A stretch of 64,000 bases of DNA, from contig CAUYUJ010001481.1 in assembly GCA_963575745.1 (NCBI GenBank), positions 359,340-423,339 on the forward strand, read 5' to 3'. The position numbers and the translations under genes were made by a program. This DNA is from Prorocentrum cordatum. Its lineage: Eukaryota > Sar > Dinophyceae > Prorocentrales > Prorocentraceae. Below, one piece after another: positions 12,855 through 22,530 of the stretch. Position 1 is the first letter of the stretch. Each line of letters opens with the position of its first letter. The notes under the pieces were generated by a model. The model was not told where the DNA came from and searched no databases. It worked only from the letters and a program-made list of their open reading frames with translations.

Positions 12855-13021
12855 TCACCACCCACCAGACCACCCCAACCCAACCCGAAGGCTCAGATTT
12901 ACCCTCGATTTCCAGTGGGGGGGGGGTCGGGAAGCATCGAAAAAACACATGTGGAACCCTTACCCCCCCAACCCGAAATTCGGGTCTTCGGGTTGGGTTG
13001 GGGTGGTCTGGTAGGTAGTCA
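12855..13021. mobile_element. TIR element, ACCCGAAG family, copy 2
   Basis: Left TCACCACCCACCAGACCACC and right GTGGTCTGGTAGGTAGTCA. Flanked by ATCGG at 12850-12854 and 13022-13026, a possible 5-bp target duplication. Confidence 0.9.
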
Positions 13022-13628
13022 ATCGGGGACCTGTCGCCGATCTATCGGCGGTGCGTCGCCGATTCCAGGTCGATGGTTTCCTCCCTTTGGGCTGCCACCC
13101 CCTGTCGCAGTCGCTGCCCCTCGCCTCCCCCTCCTCCTTCGCTCCCCCCGCCCCCCCCACCCCCGCCTCCTCCTCCTCCTCCTCCTCCCTCCTCCTCCTC
13201 CTCCTCCTCCTCTCCTCCTCCTCTCCTCCCTTCTCCTCCTTCGCCCCCCCCCCCCCCCCCCCCTCCTTCGCCCCTTCCTTCGCTCCCCCTCCTTCGCTCC
13301 CCCTCCTTCGCCCTTCCTCCTTCCCCCCCCCCGCCTCCTGTGGACCCGAAGCCGGGGGCGGGCGGGCGGCCGAGGCTCCCACGGGCCTCCCGTGGCGATG
13401 GGGCCCGTGTCCAACTTCGACATCGGGTCGCCCCCGCGGCCTGCGCAGCACGCCTCCTGTTGCTGCGTCTCCAACGTCCCCCCCCCTCTCTCTCTGTGTA
13501 CATCTATACACATGTACATATGTACATATAAAGATGCGAACATCTATACATATATGGATGTATATACATGTATATAGATATGTGTGTATACACATGTGTG
13601 TGTGCGTGGATGTGCGTTTAGGCATCTG

Positions 13629-13659
<31 letters not shown>

Positions 13660-13800
13660 CTTCTGTATTTATATCATCCTCTCTCCCGTTCGACATATTT
13701 ACACATGTATAGACCAGTATGTACATCTACATATTTACGCATGTAGGTATATCTCTCTATATATATATATGTATATGTGTGTTTATGTATGGTGTGTCTC
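13022..13800. repeat. CTC/C-rich tract, GC-rich patch and TA/TG microsatellites
   Basis: Pyrimidine-only runs at 13125-13330; a GC-rich patch 13335-13490 that could read PVAMGPVSNFDIGSPP but is not recognised; and CATA/TATG/CTCT simple repeats at 13490-13790. Confidence 0.8.
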
Positions 13801-14184
13801 CTCTCAGATCGGCATCCCTCCAGCTCCTCTCAGAATCCGTGCGGCTTCCCTTGTGCGCTGTCGCTACCACTGCTACCGCCCCCTTCCTACCATCGTTGCA
13901 GCTGCCATTTCCCTTGACTGCCACAAGTGCCACTACTGCTGTCACTGCTGCTGAATTGCCACAGACCGCCCCACTAACCATTCTCGCAAGCCCCCCCACC
14001 ACCCTCCCCAAACCTACGGTCCCTGCCAATCCTACTCCACCGCCACAGTACGTCCATGCGGCGGGCCGGGCAGCCCGCCCAAAGGGCCGCTCGGGCTTGC
14101 GTGTGGCGCATCCCTCCCGCTGCGGCTCCCGAGTTTTGGACAGCCCGTCCCCAGACATGCTCGCGCCACGAAGAAAACACGACG
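13801..14184. other. Unique sequence, no gene recognised
   Basis: A Thr/Ala/Pro-rich plus-strand frame is open through here but has no recognisable domain. Codon content looks random. Confidence 0.5.
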
Positions 14185-14340
14185 GTGGCTTTTTCACTTT
14201 TGTCAGCCTCTGTGGGCCCTTGCCGGGCCTCGGGACCGTCAGCAAAACGACCCAGGATGAAAAACCGGTCCTGGGGACGGGGTCGAGACCTTTGGGAGTC
14301 GACGTCATGGAAAATCATGACGTCGGGGGTCTGGGTCTCC
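14185..14340 (+). repeat. Dispersed repeat with CGACGTCATG hairpin, unoccupied copy
   Basis: Shares GGGACCGTC, AACGACxCxGGATGAAA and the end hairpin with 53495-53830 and, reversed, with 63790-63900. The hairpin at 14300-14325 has 10-bp arms CGACGTCATG/CATGACGTCG. Confidence 0.85.
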
Positions 14341-15864
14341 ATGCCCACAGAGACATCCGCACCCTTGGCGGCGCCTTTCCATCCAACGCGGGTGAGGGCG
14401 GGAATCGCAGCCAGCGAGTAATTAGACGGTCCGCTTGCAACCAGCCAGACTATTCCACGGGGCCCCCAAGTGAAGCTTATGGTCCCAGAAAGGCGGGGTT
14501 GGTCAGCGGGCATATTGTCGGAGGCCAGTGGGATGGCGCCCGATGCGGGGCTGAGCTAATAAGTTCTGGATCATGGCGCTACAGTGGCAGACACAGGAGT
14601 GTGCTGGCGTATGGATGGGTCACACGGTTTGGAGGAGGATGAGAATCAGGAGGGGAACGCCGAGCGGGGGATGGGCGCGGCCGAGATGGCAGCAAGAACT
14701 TGTGGACAGCGGTCGTAGAGGGGGGCGAGGAGGAGAAGGAAGTGGAGGAGGAGCTTCCCTCGTTTCGATCGGTTCTAGACGTGCTGGTGTTTCCTCTTAC
14801 CACTTACCATCGGTTGAGCCGATGGTGCATACCCTGGGACGACCCCTCTCCTCCATGGATGGGCTCAAATTCAACCGATTCCACGACGCCGAGGATTCGG
14901 TCCATCTGCGTCGGATGAAAGCCCTTGGACAGCCATGGGGGTGGGATGGGGAAAGGAGTTGGGAAGTACCGGAGCCATAGCAGCAGCAGGGGAAGGTGGC
15001 CGCGGAGAGCGAGGAGGATGGAGGGAGGGATGAGAATGGGAGAGGGAGGAGAAGGGGCAGTCAGCCGCAAGGCGGGGGCGGCGGCCGAAGTAGTGAAATG
15101 AGGGCCGTCGGGAGGGGGGAGCGGGAGGAGGGTGGGGCAGCAGTGGGAGGGCCGGGAGGGAGGGGTGGGAGGAGTGGGGGCAGCGGGCGCGGGGCAGGGG
15201 CTCAGAGGAGGACACGATGCCGATGCCGCTGCCCTGCCCCCGTCGCCACGGCCATATTCGCCTCGAAATCTTGGTCAGCACGCACCCGAGAAAGGGGGTC
15301 CGCGGAGCAGCCGTATGGGAGTGGGAGGGGGAGTGGCAGGAGGAGGGAGTGAGAGGAGAGGTGGAAGGGGACAGGCAGGATGGGGGAGTAGGCGCGGGAG
15401 GGACGGGGGAGGGACCGGCAGCCAGGTCGATCTCCAGAGCGGACATGAAGAATTTTCTGATGAACCCCTCGCCTAAGAACGCGGGGATGATCGAGTGCAG
15501 AATAATCAGAGAGAGGACGCTGTTTCTTGTTGCTTGCAACGCCCAGGATCGATGAGCAGGCCAGACATCTGTTGCTTTTCTGATAGCTGGGCCTGGGAAC
15601 ATCTTTCGTGAGCTGCGCCTCGCGAGACTCTATAGGGAAGAGGGGGCGTCATCGCATTAAAGGGTAATATGAAGCCAGACTCGTGGCCCAGATCGAAGCT
15701 CGCCTGGGAGGACTGCCGTTGTCGCTGGCCTTTGGGTAGGCGTTTCTCCTTTGTTGCGACAGTTTCCCCAGTTTTGTGACGACAGTTGTTTGAGCTTTCA
15801 TCCAGCATTTCCCGACTCATGCCAACGTTTGTCGGCCCTTGTGCAGAAGCCGCAGGCGATGGTG
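14341..15864. other. Mostly unique sequence, with one partial repeat at 15232-15330
   Basis: G-rich and purine-rich on the plus strand around 15000-15420. Bases 15232-15330 (ATTCGCCTCGAAATCTTGGT, GCGGAGCAGCCGTATGGG) resemble the repeats at 46137 and 47160. No gene is recognised. Confidence 0.6.
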
Positions 15865-16035
15865 CAGTCAAGTCGCATAGTGAGGATGAGCAACTTCCCA
15901 AGGCTACCCTTGGCATCCTTGCCCCTTCGACCCATCCTTGGTGACTTTCGCTGGCCAACCCCGCTCGAGAGCGCCAACACGGCCCTCCACGGCCCTTGCA
16001 TCCTTACCGCGCATCCTTCTCATGCGACTTGACTG
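15865..16035. mobile_element. TIR element, CAGTCAA family, copy 1
   Basis: Ends CAGTCAAGTCGCATAGTGAG and CTTCTCATGCGACTTGACTG are inverted over about 24 bp. The interior CATCCTTG and CCACGGCCCTTGCATCC are shared with 20631-20803. The arms have changed together between the copies (AAGTCG/CGACTT here, AACCCG/CGGGTT there). Confidence 0.9.
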
Positions 16036-16978
16036 TAGCATTCAGCGGCACGCACCAGCACTGGTCCATGCGAAGAGCGGCTCGTGCCAAGAAGCCTGGT
16101 ACCAGGGAGAGCCGCGGCGCGCGATGGAGTCAGGCCAGCCCCGGCCCAGACGTTTCCAGTTTCCTCCGGCCCTGGCCAAAGCTCACACGGGCTCCCGCAG
16201 TGACGGCCAGCCGGCTTTCATGCCTCATGGCGATCTCCGTCGATCCCACGTGGATTTTGCCAGCCCCTTCTTCGGGCGACGACCCGCTCAGGGTCCAGAC
16301 GAGACACGGCAGAGGCCCGACGGAGCTCGGCAGCAGCCTGGGTCCCAGAGCAGGCTCTCAGTGTCGTTTAACCGACCCCCATCCCCATCCTCATCCCCTT
16401 CGAGACCCCACCAAATTACCCCCCCAGTTGGGGATACACCTCTCGGAACCCGAAGGCAACGGCCTACATCCCATATCCCCATCCGGGGGGGGTAGATCCA
16501 CCAGTGGGGCCCAGGCCACACCGCTGGGGACAGATCAACGAGGCTCAGGCTCCCATCGAGTTCCTGGCAGAGGACCCACCACTTCGCAGCGCCGGGCGAA
16601 GCCCCCGAGGCCCAGCCAGGCACGGCCGGTCGCTGGCCGCCTCTCTGCCCCTGCCCCGACGGCTCGGGCCCGCGGTCCGCCCCGCTCTCCCCCTGCCCGG
16701 GGGCCTCCTCGTCCTCCTCCTCATCATCAGCATCATCATCACCCCTCTCCTCGACCCTCTCCTCCTCCTCCTCCTCCTCCTGCTCCTCCTCCTCCTCCTG
16801 CTCCTCCTCCTCCTCCTCCTCCTCCTCCTCCTCCTCCTGGCCTGAGGCCAGCCCGGTGCACCCGGCGGGCCGCCCCGCGGGCCCTGCGGCGTCAGGGCGC
16901 AGCAGGGGGCGCCCGTGTGTCCAGGTGGGGCGCTGGCGGGTCTCAGGCCAAGCCTGGGCGGTGAGCGTTGCTTTCTTC
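16036..16978. repeat. Unique sequence ending in CTC tract
   Basis: 16036-16690 is unique with no recognised gene. 16715-16845 is CAT then CTC/CTG. 16850-16978 is a GC-rich patch. Confidence 0.6.
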
Positions 16979-17187
16979 TGGACGCCCGAAATAGGTACTG
17001 AAAAAATGGGTACTATGCCCAACAGCGGATCTTGTTCATTTTGAACAAGATCCGCTGTCCACGCCGCCGCGGCTTGTGTCCATTCGAGACAGGAGGCCGC
17101 CCGCCCAACAGCGGCCGCTGTTGGTTTGGGACAACATTGGTTGTTGGGCATAGTGCCCATTCTTTCCGTACCCATTTCGGGCGTCCA
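16979..17187. mobile_element. TIR element, TGGACGCCCG family, copy 1
   Basis: 209 bp with about 45-bp inverted ends: TGGACGCCCGAAATAGGTAC and GTACCCATTTCGGGCGTCCA. A second nested inverted pair (GGATCTTGTTCA/TTGAACAAGATCC) lies near the left end. No target duplication is evident. Confidence 0.93.
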
Positions 17188-18123
17188 AATTTATTGTGCA
17201 TCGCTTTGCCGGTCGGCACGGGTCCTCGCCCCCCCCGCCCTTCCCCCTCCCCTCCATGGAGCAGGTCTTGGCTGTTGTTTGGCGCCTGCTTCGAGCGGGT
17301 GGAGTCTCCCCAGAGCCCGCACTGCTGCAAACAGTGGCAGTAAGTAGAGGTCTGGAACCAGACCCCCCTCTTCCCCCCCCCCTTCCGCCCAATGCCGAAA
17401 CGCCGAATCAGAAAACGTGGTACAGTGCCTCGGAGCGTCATCGAATCTTGACAATCATGGCAAGGCGTCTTCTTCCTCTGGGGCGCCTGAGTGCGACGCC
17501 TTGGATATCATGGCGGGGCTTCGGCCACCTTCGCAGGACGACCGTTTCAACGTGGAGCAGAGCTGTCTCCTGCGTGCGTGACGCGTAGTTTTCGCTTCGC
17601 CCTGCCATGTCTGCACAGCGCTGTGGTGATTGCAGCAGACCTTGACTGATCGCAATCAGGAAAGACCAGGAAGAAGCCGAAGCGCGCCGCAGCGTTCTCC
17701 GAGCATCCCAGAACTCCAACCCGCCCAGGAACGTGCGGCTTCGCCGCTGGGGGCCTACCACCCCGATTCGGCGATGCATCGCAGAGTCCAGCTCAATGTT
17801 ACCCCCACTCCACGAACTGGTCTACCCGTCGGTCGTTGAGTGTAGTTTTTGTTGCTTGATTTTGGGTCCCAATCTACTTTGGGCGCCTTCGTGTCTCAAG
17901 GATCGAGCGCTTTCCCCTCTTCCCTGCGCTTTCCGCTCTTCCCTCCTCCTCAGGGGGCGGGCGGAGGCCCAATCTATTTTCAACGCCTTCCCACTTCCTG
18001 TTTCTACCTCCCTCCTCCGACCGACGCGCAACCCCCGACGTTGCCCCTCGCTGAGGCTCCCTCTGCCGCCCCGCGCGCGCGCCCCCTGGCCGCGGGGGCC
18101 CGCGGGAGCCCGCCTGCCCCGAG
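17188..18123. other. Unique sequence upstream of tubby exon A, no gene recognised
   Basis: Mixed composition. This is the most likely place for the missing upstream tubby exon, but no CxIxRDK-like block was found. 18020-18123 is Pro/Ala-rich in the exon A frame and could be coding. Confidence 0.5.
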
Positions 18124-18190
18124 GGGCGGCCTCAGCAAGCTCTTCCCGAAGTACACGCTGCAGAGCGAGTCCGGGGTGTTCCTCATGTCC
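18124..18190 (+). CDS. Tubby-like gene, exon A (PKYTLQ block)
   Basis: After a possible acceptor (ccccgag) the frame reads GLSKLFPKYTLQSES then GVFLMS. This is the third and fourth strand region of the tubby domain, where family members read LYPKYTLQ and then FLMSA or FLLAA. The frame runs straight into a long GAG tract at 18198, so the 3' edge is unclear. No GT donor is seen; a GC or GA donor in the GCGGGGGGGAGG run is possible. An upstream exon carrying the first domain strands was looked for and not found. Confidence 0.75.
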
Positions 18191-18600
18191 CGCGGGGGGG
18201 AGGAGGAGGAGGAGGAGGAGGAGGAGGAGGAGGAGGAGGAGGAGGAGGAGGAGGAGGAGGAGGAGGAGGAGGAGGAGGAGGTGGCGGAGGAGGTGGAGGT
18301 GGAGGTGGAGGTGGAGGTGGAGGTGGAGGGGGAGGTGGAGGTGGAGGAGGAGGAGGAGGAGGAGGAGGAGATGGAGGTGGAGGAGGAGGAGGAGGAGGAG
18401 GAGGAGGAGGAGGAGGAGGAGGAGGAGGAGGGTGGAGGAGAGAGGAGGAGGAGGAGGAGGAGGAGGAGGAGGAGGTGGAGGTGGAGGAGGAGGAGGAGAA
18501 GGAGGTGGGAGGAGGAGGAGGATGAGGAGGAGGAGGGGGAGCAGGATGAGGAAGGTGGAGGAGGAGGAGGAGGAGGAGGTGGAGGAGGAGGAGGGTGTTC
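18191..18600. repeat. GGA tract, 0.4 kb, directly abutting tubby exon A
   Basis: Purine-rich (GGA/GGT)n. The base string GGTGTTCCTCATGTCCCGCG at its left edge recurs at its right edge (18594-18613) with two changes. Confidence 0.93.
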
Positions 18601-18640
18601 CTCGTATCCCGCGGATCGGCAGGATCGAGGAAGAAATAGC

Positions 18641-18835
18641 GGAACGAACAGTGACATAAACAGAAAAACATGGAGGCCAGCGCGGATTCCTCGGATCCGC
18701 GCTGGAGCCCCCTGGCGGCGCCTCCGGCGCCGCCCCTGGCGCGCTCCGCACGCCAGGGAGGAGGGGGGTCCAGCGCCGAACCGAGAAATCCGCGCGAGCC
18801 TCCGAGTTGTCATGTTTATGTCATTCTTCGTTTCC
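18641..18835. mobile_element. Foldback TIR element, GGATTTCTCGGATCGG family, copy 1
   Basis: Ends GGAACGAACAGTGACATAAA and TTTATGTCATTCTTCGTTTCC are inverted. Inner arms GCGCGGATTCCTCGGATC and CGAGAAATCCGCGCGAG and the CGCC-rich centre make the whole 195 bp largely self-complementary. Confidence 0.88.
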
Positions 18836-18854
18836 CTAAGAAAGCACGGCCTAA

Positions 18855-18975
18855 TCATCGGGAAGATCGAGGAAGTCGAGGCATTCCTCGATCTTCCTCG
18901 ATCTTCGGCGGGCAGACTTCGAGAAGATCCACACGTCCCGCAGGTCGGGAAGGTCGAGGAAGTCGAGTAAGTTAG
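18855..18975. repeat. GATCGAGGAAGTCGAGG hairpin and relatives
   Basis: 18860-18901 is a 42-base near-perfect palindrome (GAAGATCGAGGAAGTCGAGG, then CATT, then its complement with one extra T). A third half-copy follows at 18950-18968. Confidence 0.85.
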
Positions 18976-19430
18976 ATCGACTTTCAGAGAGCACGAACGA
19001 ACGAACGACGCCGCGCCCCGACGGCGCATTGGCAAACAGACTGAAGATGCGGATCACATGCGTGCCAGCAGGCAGAAAACAGCACGCAGTTGTACAGTGC
19101 CTCGGGAAGCCGTCGTTGCAGCCCTCTGTTCCCAACAAGTTTAGATGTCAACGTTTTGCAAGTATGGCGAATGTGCGTAAGCGTAGGCGCCCTGTGAGCG
19201 AGGCCATTGCCGCCTACTTGGTCTAAAGTTCCTCATGTAGGGGGGGCTCATTACAGGTAATGGCGTGTGGCGTCCTGGCCGACGGTGTCTTCTCCATGCC
19301 CGCCAATTCGAGGAGAGTCACTAAGCATAAGGCAGCCCCTAACCCTCATAACACCATGAATTCATTGCCAATCTAGGCCCACGGTTTTTAGAGATATCCC
19401 TAAACATGTGGGTCGCTTTTCACGCGTTCC

Positions 19431-19634
19431 TTGCAGCAGGACACTCCGCGCGGCTTCCTGGGGGGGCGGGACCCTGCGGCCTGGGCCCTGTTCCACGACC
19501 TTGGCCATCGGATGGCCGAGGTCAACGGCGTTGCGTTCTGTGATCGCTGCGCCTGCCACGTCGGGGAGTCGGGTAAGGTGGTGGCCCTCAAGCGGCCCTG
19601 CGCAAGGGACCCTCGGACCACCCCCCGACCCTAG
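19431..19634 (+). pseudogene. Short zinc-knuckle-like ORF, possible LINE C-terminal remnant
   Basis: 68 codons reading WALFHDLGHRMAEVNG then VAFCDRCACHVGESGKV, with a CX2CX1C cluster and a later Cys. Tails of dinoflagellate-type LINE ORFs often carry such a single-finger motif, so a decayed end of a retroelement is the best guess. No upstream RT is present. Confidence 0.35.
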
Positions 19635-19794
19635 CGGTGCAGAAGCACCGGATCAAGAGGATGAGGGAGGGCAAGCCACCGCGATAGCGGTTGGTTGTCG
19701 GCTCCTCCTCATCCCTCCGTCTCATCCAGCGCTTGCCTTCGGGCGACTTGGACGCACGCCTGCTTCTCTCTCTCTCTCTCTCCGCGCGGCTTCC

Positions 19795-19932
19795 TGGGGG
19801 CGGTGCCGGGGCCCCCCCGGGGCGGCGCCCCCGGTGCCGCCCCCTGCTCCGCGCGCCAAGGAGGGGCGTCGGCGCCGATCCGGGAGAGCCGCCAGAGGTC
19901 GGCGTCCGTGTCGCTTCGTGCTCCTCGTATAG
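19795..19932. mobile_element. Partial copy of the GGATTTCTCGGATCGG foldback family
   Basis: The GTGCCGCCCCCTGCTCCGCG centre and right arm GGCGCCGATCCGGGAGAGCC match the family. The left arm is replaced by a CT run. Confidence 0.5.
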
Positions 19933-19933
19933 G

Positions 19934-20296
19934 AAGGTGCCAACTGTACACCAACACCGATCCTGGCCAGGATCATCGGGCCGGGCGAAAGGGGGGGATT
20001 GGAAAAGGGGGGGGTTACGAAATTTGCTGCATGCAGCTGATTTCGGCCTCACCGAGGGGCCCATTCCTCGATACATAGCCGCCTCCGGCGCCGGGAGGCG
20101 CCGGGAAAATCAGCTACGTGAGCTGATTCTCAAACCCCCCCTTTGCTAGCCCCCCCTTTCGCCCGACCCGAGATCACCCTGGGCCCAGGATCGGTGCAGA
20201 TGCCTTCTTGCCCAAGGCAGGATGGCGTATGCACCGATCTTAGGCCCAGGGTGATCCTGGCCAAGGTCGGTGTTGGCGTATAGTTGGTGCCCTCCG
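19934..20296. mobile_element. Nested foldback element
   Basis: Outer arms GTGCCAACTGTACACCAACA and TGTTGGCGTATAGTTGGTGC, a second pair GGCCGGGCGAAAGGGGGG / CCCCCCTTTCGCCCGACC, and an inner hairpin CCTGGGCCCAGGATCGGTGC / GCACCGATCTTAGGCCCAGG. No coding capacity. Confidence 0.85.
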
Positions 20297-20307
20297 ACCT
20301 CTTGGCA

Positions 20308-20496
20308 GGCGATCGCAAACATGGATTGAGGGGGCGTGGATTAGCGACGGGTCCCGTTTCCAATGGAAGTCGCGGGTTTCCGCCGCCGAGCGAGGCGGCA
20401 CCGGCCGCATTTTGGGAAGGGCACCTCCCCGATCCATTGATTTGGAGACCGCGCGCCAGATCCACGAATCGCTAATCCATGTTTGCGCGCCCCCGA
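20308..20496. mobile_element. TIR element, GCAAACATGGATT family, copy 1
   Basis: Left GGCGATCGCAAACATGGATT, right AATCCATGTTTGCGCGCCCC, with a GCCGAGCGAGGCGG centre shared with 50176-50396. Confidence 0.88.
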
Positions 20497-20630
20497 CTCT
20501 AGCAAGCAAGCAAGAGAGCCATGCATCCTGAGGGGCGCGCGGGCTGGAGGGCACTCGTGGCTCCTGCCGTGGGTTCCTGAGCTTGAACAAGCGCGATGAA
20601 AACGTTGGGGAACTGATGCAATTCTGTAAA

Positions 20631-20803
20631 CAGTCAACCCGCATAGTAAGGATGGCCAATCTTCCCAAGGGTACCCTTGCATCCTTACCTCCTCGGCTCA
20701 TCCTTGGCCACTTTCGTTGGCCGAGCCCCACTCGAAAAGCTTCGACGTGGCCTTCCAGGGCCCTTGCATCCTTATCGCGCATCCTTACTATACGGGTTGA
20801 CTG
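20631..20803. mobile_element. TIR element, CAGTCAA family, copy 2
   Basis: Ends CAGTCAACCCGCATAGTAAG and CTTACTATACGGGTTGACTG, inverted with one change over 20 bases. Confidence 0.93.
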
Positions 20804-20842
20804 TACTTCCGTGGCCCACTGCTGCCGCGGGCGACCACGCCG

Positions 20843-20894
20843 GCGCTTGGGAGCGCCTGGGAGCGCCTGGGAGCGCATGGGAGCGCCTGGAACC

Positions 20895-20927
<33 letters not shown>

Positions 20928-21005
20928 TTGGGAGCGCCTGGGGAGCGCTTGGGAGCGCTCGGGAGCGCTTGGGAGAGCCTGGGAGCGATTGGGAGCGCTT
21001 GGGTG
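20843..21005. repeat. GGGAGCGCCT 10-bp minisatellite
   Basis: About 16 units of GGGAGCGCCT with few changes. Confidence 0.93.
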
Positions 21006-21500
21006 GTCCAGCTTCGCGGGGTGCCGCCCGGCACGACCAGAGGGCCGCCCGAGCGCGGACGGGCCGCGGGCAGGCGGCGGAGCAGCCGGGGGACAGGCTC
21101 GGGTCCGGGCGAGATTGCACCGCTGGCACGAGAGCCTCGAGCAGCGGCTTCGGTATTGGGGCCGTCCGCGGCGCGTGCCGCCCCTGATGCAGGCCTGTGC
21201 TCTGGAGCCCGCGCACGAGAACCTCATGCTCCGAGCGTGCTCCGCCGCCGTCGGCTTCCTCTCCCCCTGCTCCGCGCCTCTCCCGCTCCTGCTGTGCCCG
21301 ATTTCGCCCTGAAGCGTCCCTCGGCTGCCCCAACCGCGTCTTGGCTCCAAGCCGCCGCGACAGAAACGTGTGGGCCCTCCGCCTTGGACCGCTCCTCGCT
21401 TTGGGGATCTCCGTGGAGCGTGGGGCCCTCGGCGATCGGGCTCGCGCCTTGCGCCCACGCTCCTGGTCGCAGGGCTGGAGGGAAGCCGACGCGACTTGAG
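21006..21500. other. GC-rich patch, possible exon of unknown gene
   Basis: A plus-strand frame at 21105-21310 reads LHRWHESLEQRLRYWG then PPLMQACALEPAHENL, with ordinary protein composition and no recognised family. Not tubby. Confidence 0.3.
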
Positions 21501-21547
21501 GTGCTGGCGACGAGAGCGGAGGGAATAGCAGCAGGAGCGGGAACAAG

Positions 21548-21775
21548 AGGAGGAGGAGGAGGAGGAGGAGGAGGAGGAGGAGGAGGAGGAGGAGGAGGAG
21601 GAGGAGGAGGTGGCGGGAGGAGGAGGAGGAGGAGGAGGAGGAGGAGGAGGAGGGGAGGGATGGGACGGTAGATGGGGTATGAGGAGGAGGAGGAGGAGGA
21701 GGAGGAGGAGGAGGAGGAGGAGGAGGAGGAGGAGGAGGAGGAGGAGGAGGAGGCGGATGATGAGGAGGAGGAGAA
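21548..21775. repeat. GGA tract just upstream of tubby exon B
   Basis: (GGA)n, nearly pure, 230 bp. Confidence 0.95.
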
Positions 21776-21844
21776 GGGAGATGCGGAACAGGAAGCGGGG
21801 AATAATGGATTCAGCATGTCGAAGCCTGCTCCCTCGGGCGCCAG

Positions 21845-21923
21845 GTCTGCCAAGAAGCAGACGCACAACAAGACATCGAACTACACCGTCACGATGGCTC
21901 AGTCTGAGAGCATGCTTTCCAAG
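21845..21923 (+). CDS. Tubby-like gene, exon B (KTSNY block)
   Basis: The frame reads SAKKQTHNKTSNYTVTM then AQSESMLSK, matching the tubby segment in which a basic stretch precedes KTSNY and is followed by SRDSD. The 5' edge is set at the acceptor gcgccag, but the frame is open further upstream to 21793 (codons for NNGFSMSKPAPSGAR), so the exon may be longer. The 3' edge is set at TCCAAG/GACGAT, because exon C begins with the Asp-Ser-Asp expected after Ser-Lys; this would be a GA donor. A 220-bp GGA tract lies just upstream. Confidence 0.8.
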
Positions 21924-22127
21924 GACGATGACGCAAGGGAGTTGCCGAAGACGAGGCGAGGCAGGGAATGAGAACCAGGGACTGCAGAAAGGGTGCGTCG
22001 CAGTGCATAGTCTGAGTTTTCATCGTGCTCCTGCCTCTGCAGCCACCTCTCCCCCCCTCCCCGAAGTTGCAACGCCAGCTCAGAAGATTGAGGTCTTGGT
22101 TCAGACGCCCGGGATACTTGCCGTGTT

Positions 22128-22264
22128 TCAGGAGGGGAAGCACAGACACAAGGAATCGTCGATTCCCAGGAAGATACACGAAAGCATGGGAAGTGGGGGG
22201 AAGAGGAAAACCCAGAACATGTGTGAAAATATGGGGGATCCTGGGATGTGTGTAGTTATGTGTG
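22128..22264 (+). repeat. Short dispersed repeat (GTGTCCCAGGG family), left part, split by the Copia element
   Basis: From TTCAGGAGGGGAAGCAC through TCGTCGATTCCCAGGA and ATGGGAAGTGGGGGGA it matches copies at 33531-33700 (minus), 41654-41812 and 63080-63238. The shared 3' end (TGTGTCCCAGGGCC type) is found only beyond the Copia element at 32198-32220, so the Copia element landed in this copy. Confidence 0.85.
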
Positions 22265-22382
22265 TGTGGCAGCAGCAAGCGCAGCAAATGTTTTTCCCTT
22301 GAGCCAGACAAGAGTACGCGTGAGATCCTGACACGCACACTAAATGCAAAACCTGAGACACAAATTATGCTCACCTGTTTCA
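22265..22382 (-). repeat. 3' LTR of the Copia element (118 bp)
   Basis: Identical to the 5' LTR at 32080-32197. The 148 bases between it and the RT stop are not clearly polypurine on the minus strand. On the plus strand the LTR edge reads CACAG/GTAAG, a good chance splice donor. Confidence 0.95.
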
Positions 22383-22530
22383 CAGGTAAGACTTTCTCGC
22401 AGGTTTTGCAGCCCCGAAGCGCTAGGCCCCTGTGGCCTGCGCCGTCCGCAGTACGTCCCCTGAGACGACTGCGTAACCCTCTGAGAAGAAAGGAAAACAG
22501 GAAAAACATCCTGACACTCTAGCAACAGAC

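Noticed and set aside
13719-14642. 307-codon plus-strand ORF
   Set aside because: Runs through a dispersed repeat with a hairpin; no domain and random composition.
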